Made by a program: the position numbers and the translations under genes. Shown in pieces: positions 24,086 through 37,044 of a DNA stretch of 64,000 nucleotides (position 1 is its first letter; each line of letters begins with the position of its first letter). The stretch is from Allium sativum (Eukaryota; Streptophyta; Magnoliopsida; Asparagales; Amaryllidaceae): positions 144,516,197 through 144,580,196 of the forward strand of contig CM060924.1 of assembly GCA_030737875.1 (NCBI GenBank), read 5' to 3'. The notes beneath the pieces were generated by a model. That model was not told where the DNA came from. It saw only the letters and a program-made list of their open reading frames with translations, and did not search any database.

Positions 24086-24790
24086 TCACTTGCATTTCGT
24101 CACAATTCGAAGCATATATGTTTCATTCAACGCTTGTATAATTTATACATCGCTAATATAACTTATACAACACATGTACATGAGGTATACAATGCGTATA
24201 TACTTTACACTTCGCTTATATAATTTATACAACGCGATTCCATTTACACAATTTAGTTTAGATTCCTCACATTGGTTATTGCAGTGCTAAAAATCGTAGG
24301 GAGATCAGAAAAATCCGCGGCTACTTCTAGATGGTAGAGAGCCTCCTTGCGGTCACGGTGTCTCCTGTTTCATCAAATTTCGTTAAAGAACGAAAAAGAT
24401 ATTATTTTTCAAAGTTTTGCAACGCTTTGTAGTGTTATTTTCATTTCAGAATTTCGAAGCAGAAAGGTTTTTAAACCTTCAAAACTAGGTTTTGATTTTA
24501 AAATCAAACCGTACCTTGTTGCTCCGATCAGGCCCTGCGACGTTGAAGGGCTACGAATCAGCTCTCGATCGGTGGTGGTGGCGTCTGACTCGGCGGCTCC
24601 AGCAGGTCGCGGCGGCGCTCCAAAGGGGCTGACTTCCTCCTGGAAATTCGACGCGTACGATCGATGGTTTTCGACGAGGCTTGGTCTGATTTAAAGAGGG
24701 GAGGGAGGCGATCAGAATCTTCAACTAGAGGTGGCGGCGGCAAAAACGATGGGAAGCTTCGAACTCGATGAACCGTCGAGAACGCCTGGC

Positions 24791-24802
24791 GGCTAGGGTT
24801 TT
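24791..24802 (-). promoter_or_regulatory. Telo-box-like motif in GC-richer block of LTR C
   Basis: The minus strand reads AAAACCCTAGCCGCC, containing AAACCCTA, the plant telo-box seen near start sites of highly expressed genes. It is followed by a C/T-rich and GC-richer stretch resembling a 5' leader. The sister LTR has it at 35269-35278. A role in LTR transcription is inference. Confidence 0.4.
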
Positions 24803-25656
24803 TTAGATATTTTCTGAAAATAAAATAATAAAAGAAAAAATGTGATTGGCCAATGGTTTTATAGGAAATTTTAAATAGTGTTTTCACAAACGGACTCGAA
24901 ATCAAACCCAACGACTGTCGCCCTAGCTAAATACCCCCATTCCGGACACAATGGGATATGTTTCGTTGGCCAATTCGACTGTTACAGTCAGTTATTTTTC
25001 AAATTAAAATATAAAACATTTAATATTTAATTCGAACGTACATTTCAATTTGCCAGGGCCACAAACTAAATCGAAAAATTCCAGAAAAATAAATCAAGCT
25101 TTGTTTTGACGATATGGTCCTAACAAAACCAGTTTTGTTGAATTCTGAGCTCGTTTGAAAAACGGCCATTTTTAGGTCGACCCTTTTTAACAGAAATTGA
25201 CCAATCACATTTTCTTTTGCCTCGCTCACATACTAGCTTCAAAAATTATGAAATTTGAAACTTAGCAAAAATTTGACATCTCGGACCCAACAAAAATGGT
25301 TTCGTCGAATTCCGAGGTCGTATGCAAAATATCAATTTTCGAGGGCTATATATGCTATATAGCGACCTTTCTGAAAATTCATTTGGCCATAACTTTTGAT
25401 TCCCGCTATGAAACTTCGATTTTTCAGATTCGTTAGAAAGTTATTCATAAACAGATTTAAATATTTTTAGTTTCGCTAAAATTCGTTATATTTTCCACCC
25501 GGTACAGTCGGACAAAGTTTGTATTCAAAATTTCAAACTGCAATACTATACCCAATTCTTTATTTTATTGAAATATGCTATTTCAATTATTCAAATTCTT
25601 TGGTAATAACCAATTTTAAAAATTTTAAATTGGTTCACATTTTCCGGGTTATTACA

Positions 25657-25669
25657 ATCTCCCCCACTT
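25657..25669 (-). other. Polypurine tract of element C
   Basis: The minus strand reads AAGTGGGGGAGATT and abuts LTR start TGTAATAACCC at 25656. Confidence 0.9.
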
Positions 25670-25757
25670 AAAACTTTTCGTCCTCAAAAAGGAAATAACA
25701 GCTAAGTAGGAAATAAAATGTAAATGCAAAGTGTTGTAAATGTACCTTGCATCGGAG

Positions 25758-28700
25758 TTAGTCAGAGATGTCCACTCTGCGTTTGGGGTAGGCTTGTTTA
25801 ATTCTTTCCTCAGTCTCCCAAGTACAGTCTCTAGGATCACTACTCCACTGCATTTTGACTAAATGAATCTTTTTGCTCCTTAGCTCTCTAGTTTCCTTGC
25901 CAACTATCTTTAATGGCTCTCTTCTGAGCGCTAATTCTGGAGTTATGTCTATATCCTGTTGCGCTGCTTCTTCCACAACAAGATCTGGATCATGAACATG
26001 CTTTCTGAGTTGAGACACGTGGAACACATCATGTACACCAGGCAACCAATCAGGTAATGAAACCCTATATGCAAGAGTTCCAATCCGTTCAAGTATAGGA
26101 AAGGGACCAATAAATCTCGGTGCCAACTTCCAAGTCTTGCCCAATCTGATTACTCCCCGCATTGGAGAAACTCTTAAAGAAACATAATCGCCAACGGCAA
26201 TCGATAAATCCCTTCTTCTCGCATCAGCATAACTTTTATGTCGGCTTTGTGCGGTTTTCAATCGCTTCTTAATGAAATCGACTTTATCCGATGCTTCTCG
26301 AATCATATCGGGCCCTAACACAAGTCTGTTGCCAGGTTCTACCCAGCATGCGGGAGATCTGCACGGTCTACCGTATAATGCTTCAAATGGAGACATTCCC
26401 AGACTTGCTTGATAGTTATTGTTGTAAGAGAATTCGGCTAAATGTAAGTGATCTTCCCATGAGCCTCCAAAATCAATAACACAAGCTCGCAGTAAATCTT
26501 ATAGAATTCTATTCACCCGCTCAGTTTGGTCGTCTGTCTAAGGGTGATAAGCGGTGCTTAGATTCAATTTGGATCCCAATTCTGTTTGGAATGCATCCCA
26601 GAATTTGCTAGTATACAGGGGATCTCTATCACTGACTATATTGAGCGGCACTCCATGTAGTTTAACTATTTCTTTGAAGTAAATCCGTGCTAAACTTTGA
26701 GCCGTTCTGTTGGATCGGACAGGTATGAAATGGGCAGTCTTCATGAAGCGATCTAAGATTACCCATATACTGTCGTTTCCTTTCCTAGTTCGAGGCAAGC
26801 CATCGATGAAGTCCATCGAAATTTGCTCCCACTTCCATCCTGGAATTTCTAGTGGTTCTAATAGTCCAGCTAATTTCTGTTGATCGCTCTTAACTAGCTG
26901 ACAAGTGGGGCATCTACTAACATATAATGAAATATCTCTTTTCATTGACCTCCACCAGAATGTGCGTTTGATATCGTTATACATCTTGCTCACACCGGGA
27001 TGGATACTTAGTTTGGACTTGTGGCACTCATCAAGTATTTCTCTTCTGAGCTCAGGAAGGTTTGGGATGCAAATTCTGCCCTTTAATCTAAGAACTCCTT
27101 TGTCATCGAGTCGGAAACTTATGGATTCACCTCCTTTGACTCTCTGACTGACTCTTTGAATAAACTCATCGTCTTTCTGAAGGGTCGAGATCCAGTCTAT
27201 TAATGAAGACGTGATGATAAAACTGGCGATGATTTCATTCTTTCTGCTGAGCGCATCTGCTACAACATTGGCTTTCCCCGGAGTGTATAGAATTTCAAAA
27301 TCGTATGTTGCAAGGAACTCTAACCAACGCTGTTGTCTCAAGTTTAGATCTTTCTGAGTGAATAGATATTTTAAGGATTGATGATCGGTAAATAGTTCGA
27401 ACTTCTCGCCCAATAAATAATGCCTCCAGATTCTTAAAGCAAACACGATAGCTAATAACTCAAGATCTTGAGTTGCATAGTTTCTTTCATGCGGCTTCAG
27501 CTGACGGCTGGCATAAGCGACTACTTGGCCCTTTTGCATTAATACTGCGCCTAGCGCTCTAATAGAAGCATATGTCCATACAGTCAAGTCTTGGTTGCCT
27601 TCTATAATTGTCAATACTGGAACGGTTGTCAACTTCAGTTTCAGCTCCTGGAAAGCTTCTTCACATTCGGGAGTCCATTTGAATTTCTCATGCTTCTTTG
27701 TAAGCTTTGTTAATACACCTGATATCTTTGAAAAATCCTGAACGAATTTCCGATAGTAACTAGCCAATCCAAGGAAACTTCGAACTTCTGTGGGGGTAGT
27801 AGGTTGTTCCCAGTTCTGAATCGCTGTAATTTTGCTTGGATCTACAGCAATCCCTTCTTTTGATACGACATGGCCTAGGAACTTAACTTCATCCTGCCAG
27901 AAGACACACTTAGAAAATTTAGCTTTCAAGACATTTCTCCTTAGAATTTTCAACACTAGTTCTAAATGTTTGGCATGTTCGTCTTCCAACTTGGAGTAGA
28001 TTAAAATGTCATCGATGAAGACTAGAACAAATTTATTCAATACACCACAGAACACTCTGTTCATAAGATCGACGAAGTATGCCGGAGCGTTACACAAGCC
28101 GAACGGCATTACTAACCATTCGTAGAATAAATCGGGACCCCTAAAGGTTGTCAAAGGAACACAATCTTCGGCTATACGTAATTGGTGGAAACCTGTAGCT
28201 AGGTCCATTCTGGAGAATACTGTTGCTCCATTTAATTGATCTAACAGATCATCTATACGTGGCAAGGGATATTTGTTCTTCAGTGTCTGTTTATTGAGAT
28301 CTCGGTAATCAACACAAAGTCTTAGAGTACCGTCTGATTTCGGGACAAATACTACTGCTGCTCCCCAAGCTGAAAAGCTCGGTCTGATCAAACCTTTCCA
28401 AAGTAATTCTCGGGTTTGACTACCTAACTCTTCTTTTTCTTTCGGGGTCATTCTTCTAATTGGATGTACTACTGGTCGGGCGTTAGGAATTAGATCTATC
28501 CTAAATTCAATTTCTCTTTGCGGCGGTAAGTTTTCTACTTCTTCAAACACATCCGCATAGTTTTTAACGACCAGTATCTTTTCTAATGAAGGGGGAGTAA
28601 CTTCCAAAGAAGACCAAAATTCGGTTCTATTAATTTCTGAACCGAGGCATGGTATATATATAGGTCCAAGCTTCGTTTCGACTTTAACGATTCTTTCGGC

Positions 28701-29993
28701 ACATCTAACTTCGGCCTTATATTTGGTTAACCATTTCAAACCGAGAATAACATCGAATTCATACAAATCCATAACGATTAGGTGGATGGGAAACTTGTAA
28801 CGTGAATAAGAGATATGCACTCTGCAGTATGAACTGAGACTAACAGAACCTCCTATCGGGTTTTGAACTTTAATTGGTTCCTTTAGAATTCTTACTTTTA
28901 ACTTTAACTTGTGAACAATGTTACCGGAAATGAAGCTACGTGATGCACCAGTATCAAAAAGTATAGAAACAGGAATATTTTTAATGGTAAGGGTACCTCC
29001 CAAGACATCGGGTTTACCTGATCCATCGGTGGTAGCTGGCGGGTCCTTCCCGTCATACACATGAGCCACTTGTGCATTCTGCTTCAGAGGACAATTCCTG
29101 CTATAGTGCCACTTCTTATGGCAGTTGTAGCATTCGGCTGAGTCTGGATTTTCCTTTGGCTTCCTTGGGGCTTTGCACACATTAGAAAAATGACCTGGCT
29201 TCCTGCAGTTGTAGCAATTTCCTTTCGGGATCTTTCCAGGTTTCTGAGTAGCGGCCGCTGTAATGCTAGACTCTGCCTGATCTACTGAAGCCTTGCGCTT
29301 ATTTCCAGCTTGGCTTTTGGCGCGGTCTTAGCTGGCGTGTCTTTCATCCATATCTTCATAGTTCCAAGCCATTTCTACAAATTCTGAGAAGGAGAGTTTG
29401 ATGTTGCTCATGGCTCTGTCATGATACTTGCGCTTTAGCCCAAATATAAATCTCTTGTTCTTTGCTTTGTTAGTCATAATAAGCTCTGGGGCGTAGCGCG
29501 ACAACTGGGTGAATTTATTGAGGTAATCCTGGATAGAGAGATCTCCTTGCTGGAGATTAGCAGACTGCTCTCGCATCCTCTCTAAAGCCTGTTCAGGTAC
29601 AAACTTCTCATTGAACATGGTTTTGAATTGCTCCCAGGTTCTGACAGTACCTACTGTATCCTCTGAGGTGATGGCATCCCACCACAGCTCTGCTTCCTCC
29701 TGTAGGAGCCAAATACCTAGTCGTGCTTTGTTGTTGGTTCCTAAACCCATGCCTTCAAAGATCTTTTCATAGGTCTTCAACCAAGCTATAGCCTTTGTCA
29801 CTGTACCAGTGCCAGAAAAGGGTTTTCCCCCAAGGTTCCTATACCTCTTTGCTACTCTGTCTAGCTCGAAGTCCTCGGGTGCTGGTGGCTGAACAATAGG
29901 GCCTCCCTCAACTACGGGGATATTCCCCCGTCCTCCTACTGCTCCTGCTCGGCCTCCACAGCCTCCTCTAGCTGCTGCTGGTCGTGTAGCCAT
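25758..29993 (-). pseudogene. gag-pol: gag-pol polyprotein of element C, three in-frame stops
   Basis: A single minus-strand frame of 1412 codons runs from Met at 29993 (MATRPAAARGG) to the stop at 25758. I chose this Met over an in-frame one at 30101 because the extra 36 residues are hydrophobic and unlike gag. Domains in order: gag capsid (WLKTYEKIFEGMGLG, ELWWDAITSED); zinc knuckles [14 protein letters not shown] and [14 protein letters not shown]; protease FDTGAS; reverse transcriptase with FIDDILIYS; RNase H, whose first motif reads WTYAS where the family has TDAS; integrase H2C2 ([19 protein letters not shown]), core with MDF, SDRDP and TER acidic residues; GPF module (RFIGPFPILERIG); and a chromodomain-like tail (LVKMQWSSDPRDCTWETEE). 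Stops: TAA 29328-29330 before the knuckles, TAG 26538-26540 after AYHP, TAA 26499-26501. No frameshift separates the parts. Confidence 0.92.
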
Positions 29994-30240
29994 CAGAAAG
30001 AGTACTGTATAAGAAAGAAAAGAGTCAAGCTCACAGATTTGATAATTTTCACATATGATAAAGCAGGGGAACATAAGGAAAGGTAATGATGTACCGATCA
30101 AATTTTTTTTGCTAATCTGCTTAGCTCATTCTAGGACATTGCTAATCCTATCTCTAATGAGCTACTCGCCTTAGAACACTACTGATTCTATTCTGACGAG
30201 GTGTTTAATGTGTTAGATCCCGGAGCTAAGGTTAACCAAA

Positions 30241-30252
30241 GCTCTGATACCA
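30241..30252 (-). other. Primer binding site of element C
   Basis: The minus strand reads TGGTATCAGAGC (initiator Met tRNA), two bases from the LTR edge at 30255. The leader to the gag start is about 250 bp. Confidence 0.92.
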
Positions 30253-30254
30253 AC

Positions 30255-33200
30255 TGTGACGATCCCAAAATCCGAGGGGCGGTATTAAGGATAATCATTA
30301 GAATATAACACATTAATCATCATAGCAGAGTACAGATAATAGCAAAAACAATAAATAGAATAACTTTACATGGATATGACAGCGGAATCACAACATGTAA
30401 CAACATCAAAATAGCATAGCGTAGGATATAACATAGAAAAAAAGGGAAGTGATCAGTCATCATCGCCAGAGGCTGAATACATACATGCAGTGAGCCATAA
30501 TAAGGGTATCAGTCTACATCGCCGAAGGCGGTACATATACATACAATAAGAAGTACGGAAAGTAAATCAGTGTGCATCGCCCGTGGCGGAATCATAATAT
30601 AAGTACAGTAATGGCGGAAAATGTCAAAGTCGTCTCTGTGAAGTCAGCCTCGCCATGAGCCAAAATGCACTCTATGCAACAGTGCAGAGCCAAACACAAC
30701 CTGTCACCTGTGAACTAGGCTTCCCGTGTGAAAATAAGGGCACCCGTGTTAGCAAAGTGAAACAAACAACGAGTCAGTCATGGGGACTGATATAAGGAAT
30801 CTATTTAACAGTTAAACAACAGTAATAAGCAAATCATAGGACCACGCCACTTTCGCGGAACGGGTTTACTCCAGTGATTGCTAGTGTATTTAAAACAAAG
30901 TAAATTCTTTAGAACAACGCAATGCTTTTTAAAAGAATGAAGCCATTATAAGACCCAAGTCCCATCATACAATGCAACGCAAGCCGGAGGATAGAGTTTT
31001 ACCTTATAATGGCCAAATATGCTTGATACGTATAAGGAAAAATCAATTGATATTATTACTAGTGCATATATGTTTCTAAAGCGAATAGAATCATAAATAT
31101 CAATCATAGGTGGCATAGCTACCATATACTATGTCGCCATACTAGTTCTACAATCGAGTCCGTTATTTCGTATTGGAAAGTGGATTTCCGTCATGAGTCG
31201 AGGCAAGGGGCAAGCTCCTCTCTGCTTCGAGACACTCTAGCGAATGCCTCAGGACTACACACTCTGGGTAACCCTGGATTCGGCTGGGCTGGTCCTCTCT
31301 TACGTTTGTTAATTAATTATGCCTGAACACACGTTTCCCGGTCCTTACAGACCTATAAACGAGGCGCCTCGCATTCCAACAACCACAAAGGTGAAAAGTA
31401 GATATAAATGTCAGGGCTGGTAAGTCACTGACACCACCATAGCTAGAAAGAAACATCGTGCTCTCCCAGCGGTCTGTATCCCGTTTTTAACTCATACCGA
31501 GGTGTGAGGCTCGCGAATTTACGACATACACAAAGCTAGGCCACGCAGACCGGGCTTTGATCATTATCCACAAGACTTTGCTTTGCAACAGAAGCCTTGA
31601 TCACAGCATCTTGGCATGCCACATAGGCAGTCCACTCCATACGATTGATTTTCATCGATATATAACCCCTGAGCTCGTACGTCTCAGAGAAGGGCATTAA
31701 GCAAAAGAATAAATTCTCCGCCGCCATATATATTTAACAGAGATCAATCCGTATAGAAAAAAATCCAATGTCAGACACACAGTCCATTTACAAGTCCGTC
31801 CTGGGTCTGAACGAAACCGGAGGCGTCAAATTCCTCATATATCCGTACAATCAACACATACGTTCGGACGGCTACTACTTCCGTCCCTTTCCGGTAGCTA
31901 CTCCGGTCAGGAACCTCAGCAGCGCCCATCCAACCGATACGAAGATTGTCGGTCTTGAATCGTCTTTGCATTTTCCAATTCGAATCGCTCGATAAATTAT
32001 TTGAAATGAGGGTTAGCTCGGCCTTTTCAAATAATTCACGTCATTAGAATTTAAATCGATTCTTTCCATGGTTATATTATTCGACATCCATCTTTCAATT
32101 CTTTAGTGTTATTTTCGTGTCAAGCACATACAACCATCAAGTATCAAACAATTTAAGCCCAATTGGTTTATTTGCAATCTATGTTGCTTATAATATTTTA
32201 TAACGATTATTCGCCATTTCTATTTATTTAAAAATGGCCATATTTAATTAAACAACGTTTCAGGTCGTGCCGTGGCACTGGCACTGTTTTTCCCCTAATA
32301 TTTTTTACACATATCGGAAAATCTAACCGTTGGATTTCTACAAAGTCTATATCAGTGGGAAGGTATTCCCAAAGCGAACCCAACGGTTCCAGTTTCGTGA
32401 AAATCCGACGGTCGGATCTTCCACACTAGTCGTTTGAAGTTACGGTTTCAAAATTCGAACTGCAGCGTCGTTATTCGATTTAATTATATTTATATTTATA
32501 AATATAAATGATTCTGGCGCTGTTTTTCTTCAGATTTGAATTAAACATTCCGGACAATCCAACCGTTGGATTTTTACAAGGTTGGTGCCGTTAGGAAGAT
32601 ATTTCCAAGGCGAACCCAGCGGTTGCGGTTTCGGGAAAATCAGATGGTCGGATTTCTCGTACTAATCGTTTCAAATTACGATTCCGAAACACGAAATACA
32701 CGGCTTCGATTCCTTTTAATTATATTTATATTTATATATATATATATATAGTTCATTCTATAATTCCAACTATAGTTCATTCTATATTTTCAACTTCGTT
32801 TTCACTTCAAATATTTCACTAACGCCTTAATATTTCGAAAAATTTCGCCATAACCTCCTTTGTATGGGGAGGGGTTTGGAAATTTATTGGGCCGTGTTAG
32901 GTACCCAATAAATCCTTAAAAGCCTCCACATATTTATAGTGATATATTCTGGTGTTTACGGGGGAGCCTGTATAGATAATCATTCCAGAGAATAAATTCT
33001 CGTCACCCCGTTTCCGTGTGGATATAAATAGTCCATGTTCCGTATCTAATAACTAGAGAGACGTGATTATTATCAACTCCAGACCCGTGTGGGGTTTTTA
33101 TTAATCTGGCAATTTATCGATATATTTTATATAGTCCATATCAGTCATCAGTTCAACCTGTAGTATATAATCATCGCCATATAAGCCTCTCGCTCGTATG

Positions 33201-34531
33201 GTAGATCTTCCACCTCGTCACACAAGCTCCAATTGCTTATGTGGAATATGATGAAGTATGCCTATCATCAAGAAGTATGCCATGTAGTGTAGTTCAAAAT
33301 TAATTGTTACTATCCTATGGCGATATTTATTATTTCACACAGAATAACCAGCACTCCGCATCCAATGGCATTCACAGGAGTTGATATAAAAATAAAATTG
33401 CGCAGCCAACTCATCAAGGTTTACCTATTTGTCGGGCACGCAGATAATTTCTTTACTCTACAGCTAATCCATTTTTCCTGTTCAACGCATGTATATATAT
33501 GCAGAACAAAGCTAATAATAATATTTCTAGCAAATTATTATTTATTTCAACAGTGTGTATTTTTATCAAAGCGTATACATGATAAAAGAAATATTTTTAT
33601 CATCAAAAATATTTATTCAGCACGTGAATGTTTTTAACACTTCATATTCACAAAAAATTGTAGTTTTTATTGTCGATTCATTTGATTTTAAAATACGATA
33701 ACATTCAACACATGAATTTCAACTCGACGAACGAATTTCAATTCAACACATGAATATTCTCTATAGTTTGTATATATATAAAAATGTGATTTTTATCGCT
33801 AAAGCTATTTGTTTAAATTCAAATAATATTCAACACATGAATTTCAACTCAACGAATGAATTGCAACTCAACACATGAATATTCGCTATGGTTTGTATAT
33901 ATATAAAAATGTGATTTTTATCGCTAAAGCTATTTGTTTAAATTCAAATAATATTCAACACATGAATTTCAACTCAACGAATGAATTGCAACTCAACACA
34001 TGAATATTCGCTATGGTTTGTATATATATAAAAATGTGATTTTTATCACTAAAGCTATTTGTTTAAATTCAAATAATATTCAACACATGAATTTCAACTC
34101 AACGAATGAATTGCAACTCAACACATGAATATTCGCTATATATGTAATTTATTTCAACGAATGAAAATTATTCTAACACATGTATATTTCAGAAAATTTC
34201 GGCAGCATAACGGGAGGGTAGTTAAAACCGGGACCGTCCCTAGTACGGCTCCTCGCTCTACCTTAAAACCTCGCGGTTTTTGACAATGGGGATCATGCAT
34301 CCAGTTCGCACGCAGGCGGCATGTTTTATTTTCAATTCCACAATCCTATTCTAATCTGTTTCAACCACAAGAGGGTACTTTTCAAGCACAAAGGTATTTT
34401 TCAACCACAAAGGTATCTTTCAACCACAATATCAACCACAAACAATTATTTCCAACCATTCGTCATACCATATAATAACACGTCAATCACAAGCAATAAA
34501 TATCATCCATGGTATGTGGACGAGGGGAGTG

Positions 34532-34562
<31 letters not shown>

Positions 34563-36134
34563 TCACTTGCATTTCATCACAATTCGAAGCATATATGTTT
34601 CATTCAACGCTTGTATAATTTATACATCGCTAATATAACTTATACAACACATGTACATGAGGTATACAATGCGTATATACTTTACACTTCGCTTATATAA
34701 TTTATACAACGCGATTCCGTTCACACAATTTAGTTTAGATTCCTCACATTGGTTATTGCAGTGCTAAAAATCGTAGGAAGATCAGAAAAATCCGCGGCTT
34801 CTTCTAGATGGTAGAGAGCCTCCTTGCGGTCACGGTGTCTATTGTTTCATCAAATTTCGTTAAAGAACGAAAAAGATATTATTTTTCAAAGTTTTGCAAT
34901 GCTTTATAGTGTTATTTTCATTTCAGAATTTCGAAGCAGAAAGGTTTTTAAACCTTCAAAACTAGGTTTTGATTTTAAAATCAAACCGTACCTTGTTGCT
35001 CCGATCAGGCCCTGCGACGTTGAAGGGCTACGAATCAGCTCTCGATCGGTGGTGGTGGCGTCTGACTCGGCGGCTCCAGCAGGTCGCGGCGGCGCTCCAA
35101 ATGGGCTGACTTCCTCCTGGAAATTCGATGCGTACGATCGATGGTTTTCGACGAGGCTTGGTCTGATTTAAAGAGGGGAGGGAGGCGATCAGAATCTTCA
35201 ACTAGAGGTGGCGGCGGCAAAAACGATGGGAAGCTTCGAACTCGATGAAATGTCGAGAACGCCTGGCGGCTAGGGTTTTTTAGATATTTTCTGAAAATAA
35301 AATAATAAAAGAAAAAATGTGATTGGCCAATGGTTTTATAGGAAATTTTAAATAGTGTTTTCACAAACGGATTGGAAATCAAACCCAACGACTGTCGCAC
35401 CCAGCTAAATACCCCCATTCCGGACACAATGGGATATGTTTCGTTGGCCAATTCGACTGTTATAGTTAGTTATTTTTCAAATTAAAATATAAAACATTTA
35501 ATATTTAATTCGAACGTACATTTCAATTTACCAGGGCCACAAACTGAATCGAAAAATTCCAGAAAAACAAATCTAGCTTTGTTTTGACGATACGGTCCTA
35601 ACAAAACCAGTTTCGTCGAATTCTGAGCTCGTTTGAAAAACGGCCATTTTTAGGTCGACCCTTTTTAACAGAAATTGACCAATCACATTTTCTTTTGCCC
35701 CGCTCACATACTAGCTTCAAAAATTATGAAATTTGAAAGTTAGCAATAATTTGACATTTCGGACCCAACAAAAATGGTTTCGTCGAATTCCGAGGTCGTA
35801 TGCAAAATATCAATTTTCGAGGGCTATATATGCTATATAGCGACCTTTCTGAAAATTCATTTGGCCATAACTTTTGATTCCCACTATGAAACTTAGATTT
35901 TTCAGATTCGTTAGAAAGGTATTCATAAACAGATTTAAATATTTTCAGTTTCACTAAAATCCGTTATATTTTCCACCTGGTATAGTCAGACAAAGTTTGT
36001 ATTCAAAATTTCAAACTACAATACTATACCCAATTCTTTATTTTATTGAAATATGCTATTTCAATTATTCAAATTCTTTGGTAATAACCAATTTTAAAAA
36101 TTTTAAATTGGTTCACATTTTCCGGGTTATTACA
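30255..36134 (-). repeat. Element C 5' LTR, 5880 bp
   Basis: Same layout as 19760-25656, with the 240-bp pair near 32276-32755, the 125-bp array at 33700-34140, (TA)n at 34531-34557, and the telo-box-like motif at 35269-35278. Confidence 0.95.
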
Positions 36135-36139
36135 AATAA
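36135..36139. repeat. Target-site duplication AATAA of element C (right)
   Basis: Matches 19755-19759. Sequence of solo LTR D resumes directly after it. Confidence 0.9.
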
Positions 36140-36329
36140 GAAGGGTATGGAGCATTTATGAGGAGTGATGCACATGACATATTTTCATTCTAGAGTCTTC
36201 AGCACATCATTTCACCTAACACATCAATTCACCTACCACCTTTACATTATATCATCTCCCAAACTCCATCCGCTCTCTCTCCATTTTCTTAGTCTCTCTT
36301 CATAATACTTTCTTGCTTCAGCACATTTG

Positions 36330-36333
<4 letters not shown>

Positions 36334-36375
<42 letters not shown>
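36334..36375. repeat. (AT)n microsatellite in middle segment of LTR D
   Basis: About 21 AT units. The surrounding segment 36140-36829 is D-LTR sequence; the 76-codon frame at 36424 is not supported as a gene. Confidence 0.9.
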
Positions 36376-36380
<5 letters not shown>

Positions 36381-36824
36381 TATAAAACAAAGAAAAAGAA
36401 ACAAAAGAGAATGACAGAGCCACATGCATGAAGTGAAGCTGCTCCAATCCTTTTCTTGCTCATGCTCTCTCTCCTTGCTTCCGCACTCTCTCCTCCGCCT
36501 TCTTCAGACAGCCCGCACAAAGCTCCGACTGCCCGCACCAACCTCCGACAGCTCCGTCCTCTCGCCGTGTAGCTCTCGGAACCCAAAGAGTTGTTACTCA
36601 CGCCTAAACTTCTCTAATGTGTCTTCTATATATTTATATACATATGAACGTTAGTGTGTGCATGCAGCTTGTACGTGTATGTGCATATGTAGATATATTT
36701 GTGCTTTACTTCACTGTGTGTTGTGTTGAGTTTGGGATGCTGTGTTACTGATATTTTTTATATATATACAAAGCTATCTTTTCCTTCACTGGCATTTGTC
36801 CATACACACTTAAAATAAAGGGAT

Positions 36825-36829
36825 CTCTC
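36825..36829. repeat. Target-site duplication CTCTC of element G (left)
   Basis: Precedes TGTTGAGATTTG at 36830; repeated at 39617-39621. Confidence 0.93.
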
Positions 36830-37037
36830 TGTTGAGATTTGTGATACGCAAATCACAAAATTGTAGGCAACAAATTTTCTATGTGGATCCATTTTTAGTG
36901 GAGATATTTGTTGCTACTTTTGTGGGATATTTGAAAATGAAGGCAAGGATTATTTGGTGCTTAACCAAATATATATATTTGAGATATATGAGGATATATT
37001 TGAGATATATGAGGATAATTTGGGTGACAAGTTACTC

Positions 37038-37044
37038 TATAAAA
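37038..37044 (+). promoter_or_regulatory. TATA box of LTR G promoter
   Basis: CTATAAAAGGCC, a near-ideal plant TATA context, conserved at 39266-39272 in the 3' LTR. Confidence 0.75.

Larger units (their letters stand above)
19760..25656 (-). repeat. Element C 3' LTR, 5897 bp
   Basis: Plus-strand ends are TGTGACGATCCC and GGGTTATTACA. Internal structure includes a tandem pair of about 240 bp (21788-22267), a 125-bp array (about 23222-23665), a long (TA)n run (24015-24079) and a GC-richer block at 24540-24780. Several open frames of 60-117 codons recur in the other LTR only because the LTRs are copies; the diverged C' LTR does not keep them, so I call none as genes. Confidence 0.95.
19760..36134 (-). 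mobile_element. Element C: 16.4-kb Ty3/gypsy element with 5.9-kb LTRs
   Basis: Complete from duplication to duplication. On the minus strand the order is 5' LTR (36134-30255), primer site, gag-pol, purine tract, 3' LTR (25656-19760). The LTRs make up about 72 percent of its length, which is unusual. I count 5 differences in the first 183 bp of the two LTRs, so the insertion is moderately young. It lies inside solo LTR D. The gag-pol frame keeps all domains in order with only three stop codons, so it is the most complete coding element in the window. Confidence 0.95.

Noticed and set aside
23877..24223. Frames encoding runs of Tyr-Ile
   Set aside because: Translation of the (TA)n microsatellite.
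24347..24694. 115-codon frame conserved at 34824-35171
   Set aside because: Both lie at the same place in the two LTRs of element C, so identity follows from LTR duplication. The frame is antisense to the element and is not kept in C'.
24558..24911. 117-codon minus frame, 138 codons in the sister LTR
   Set aside because: It lies in the sense direction of LTR C but is low-complexity and absent from C'; it is most likely leader sequence.
36424..36654. Ser/Leu-rich 76-codon frame
   Set aside because: Lies in the middle segment of solo LTR D; no start context, family or conservation.
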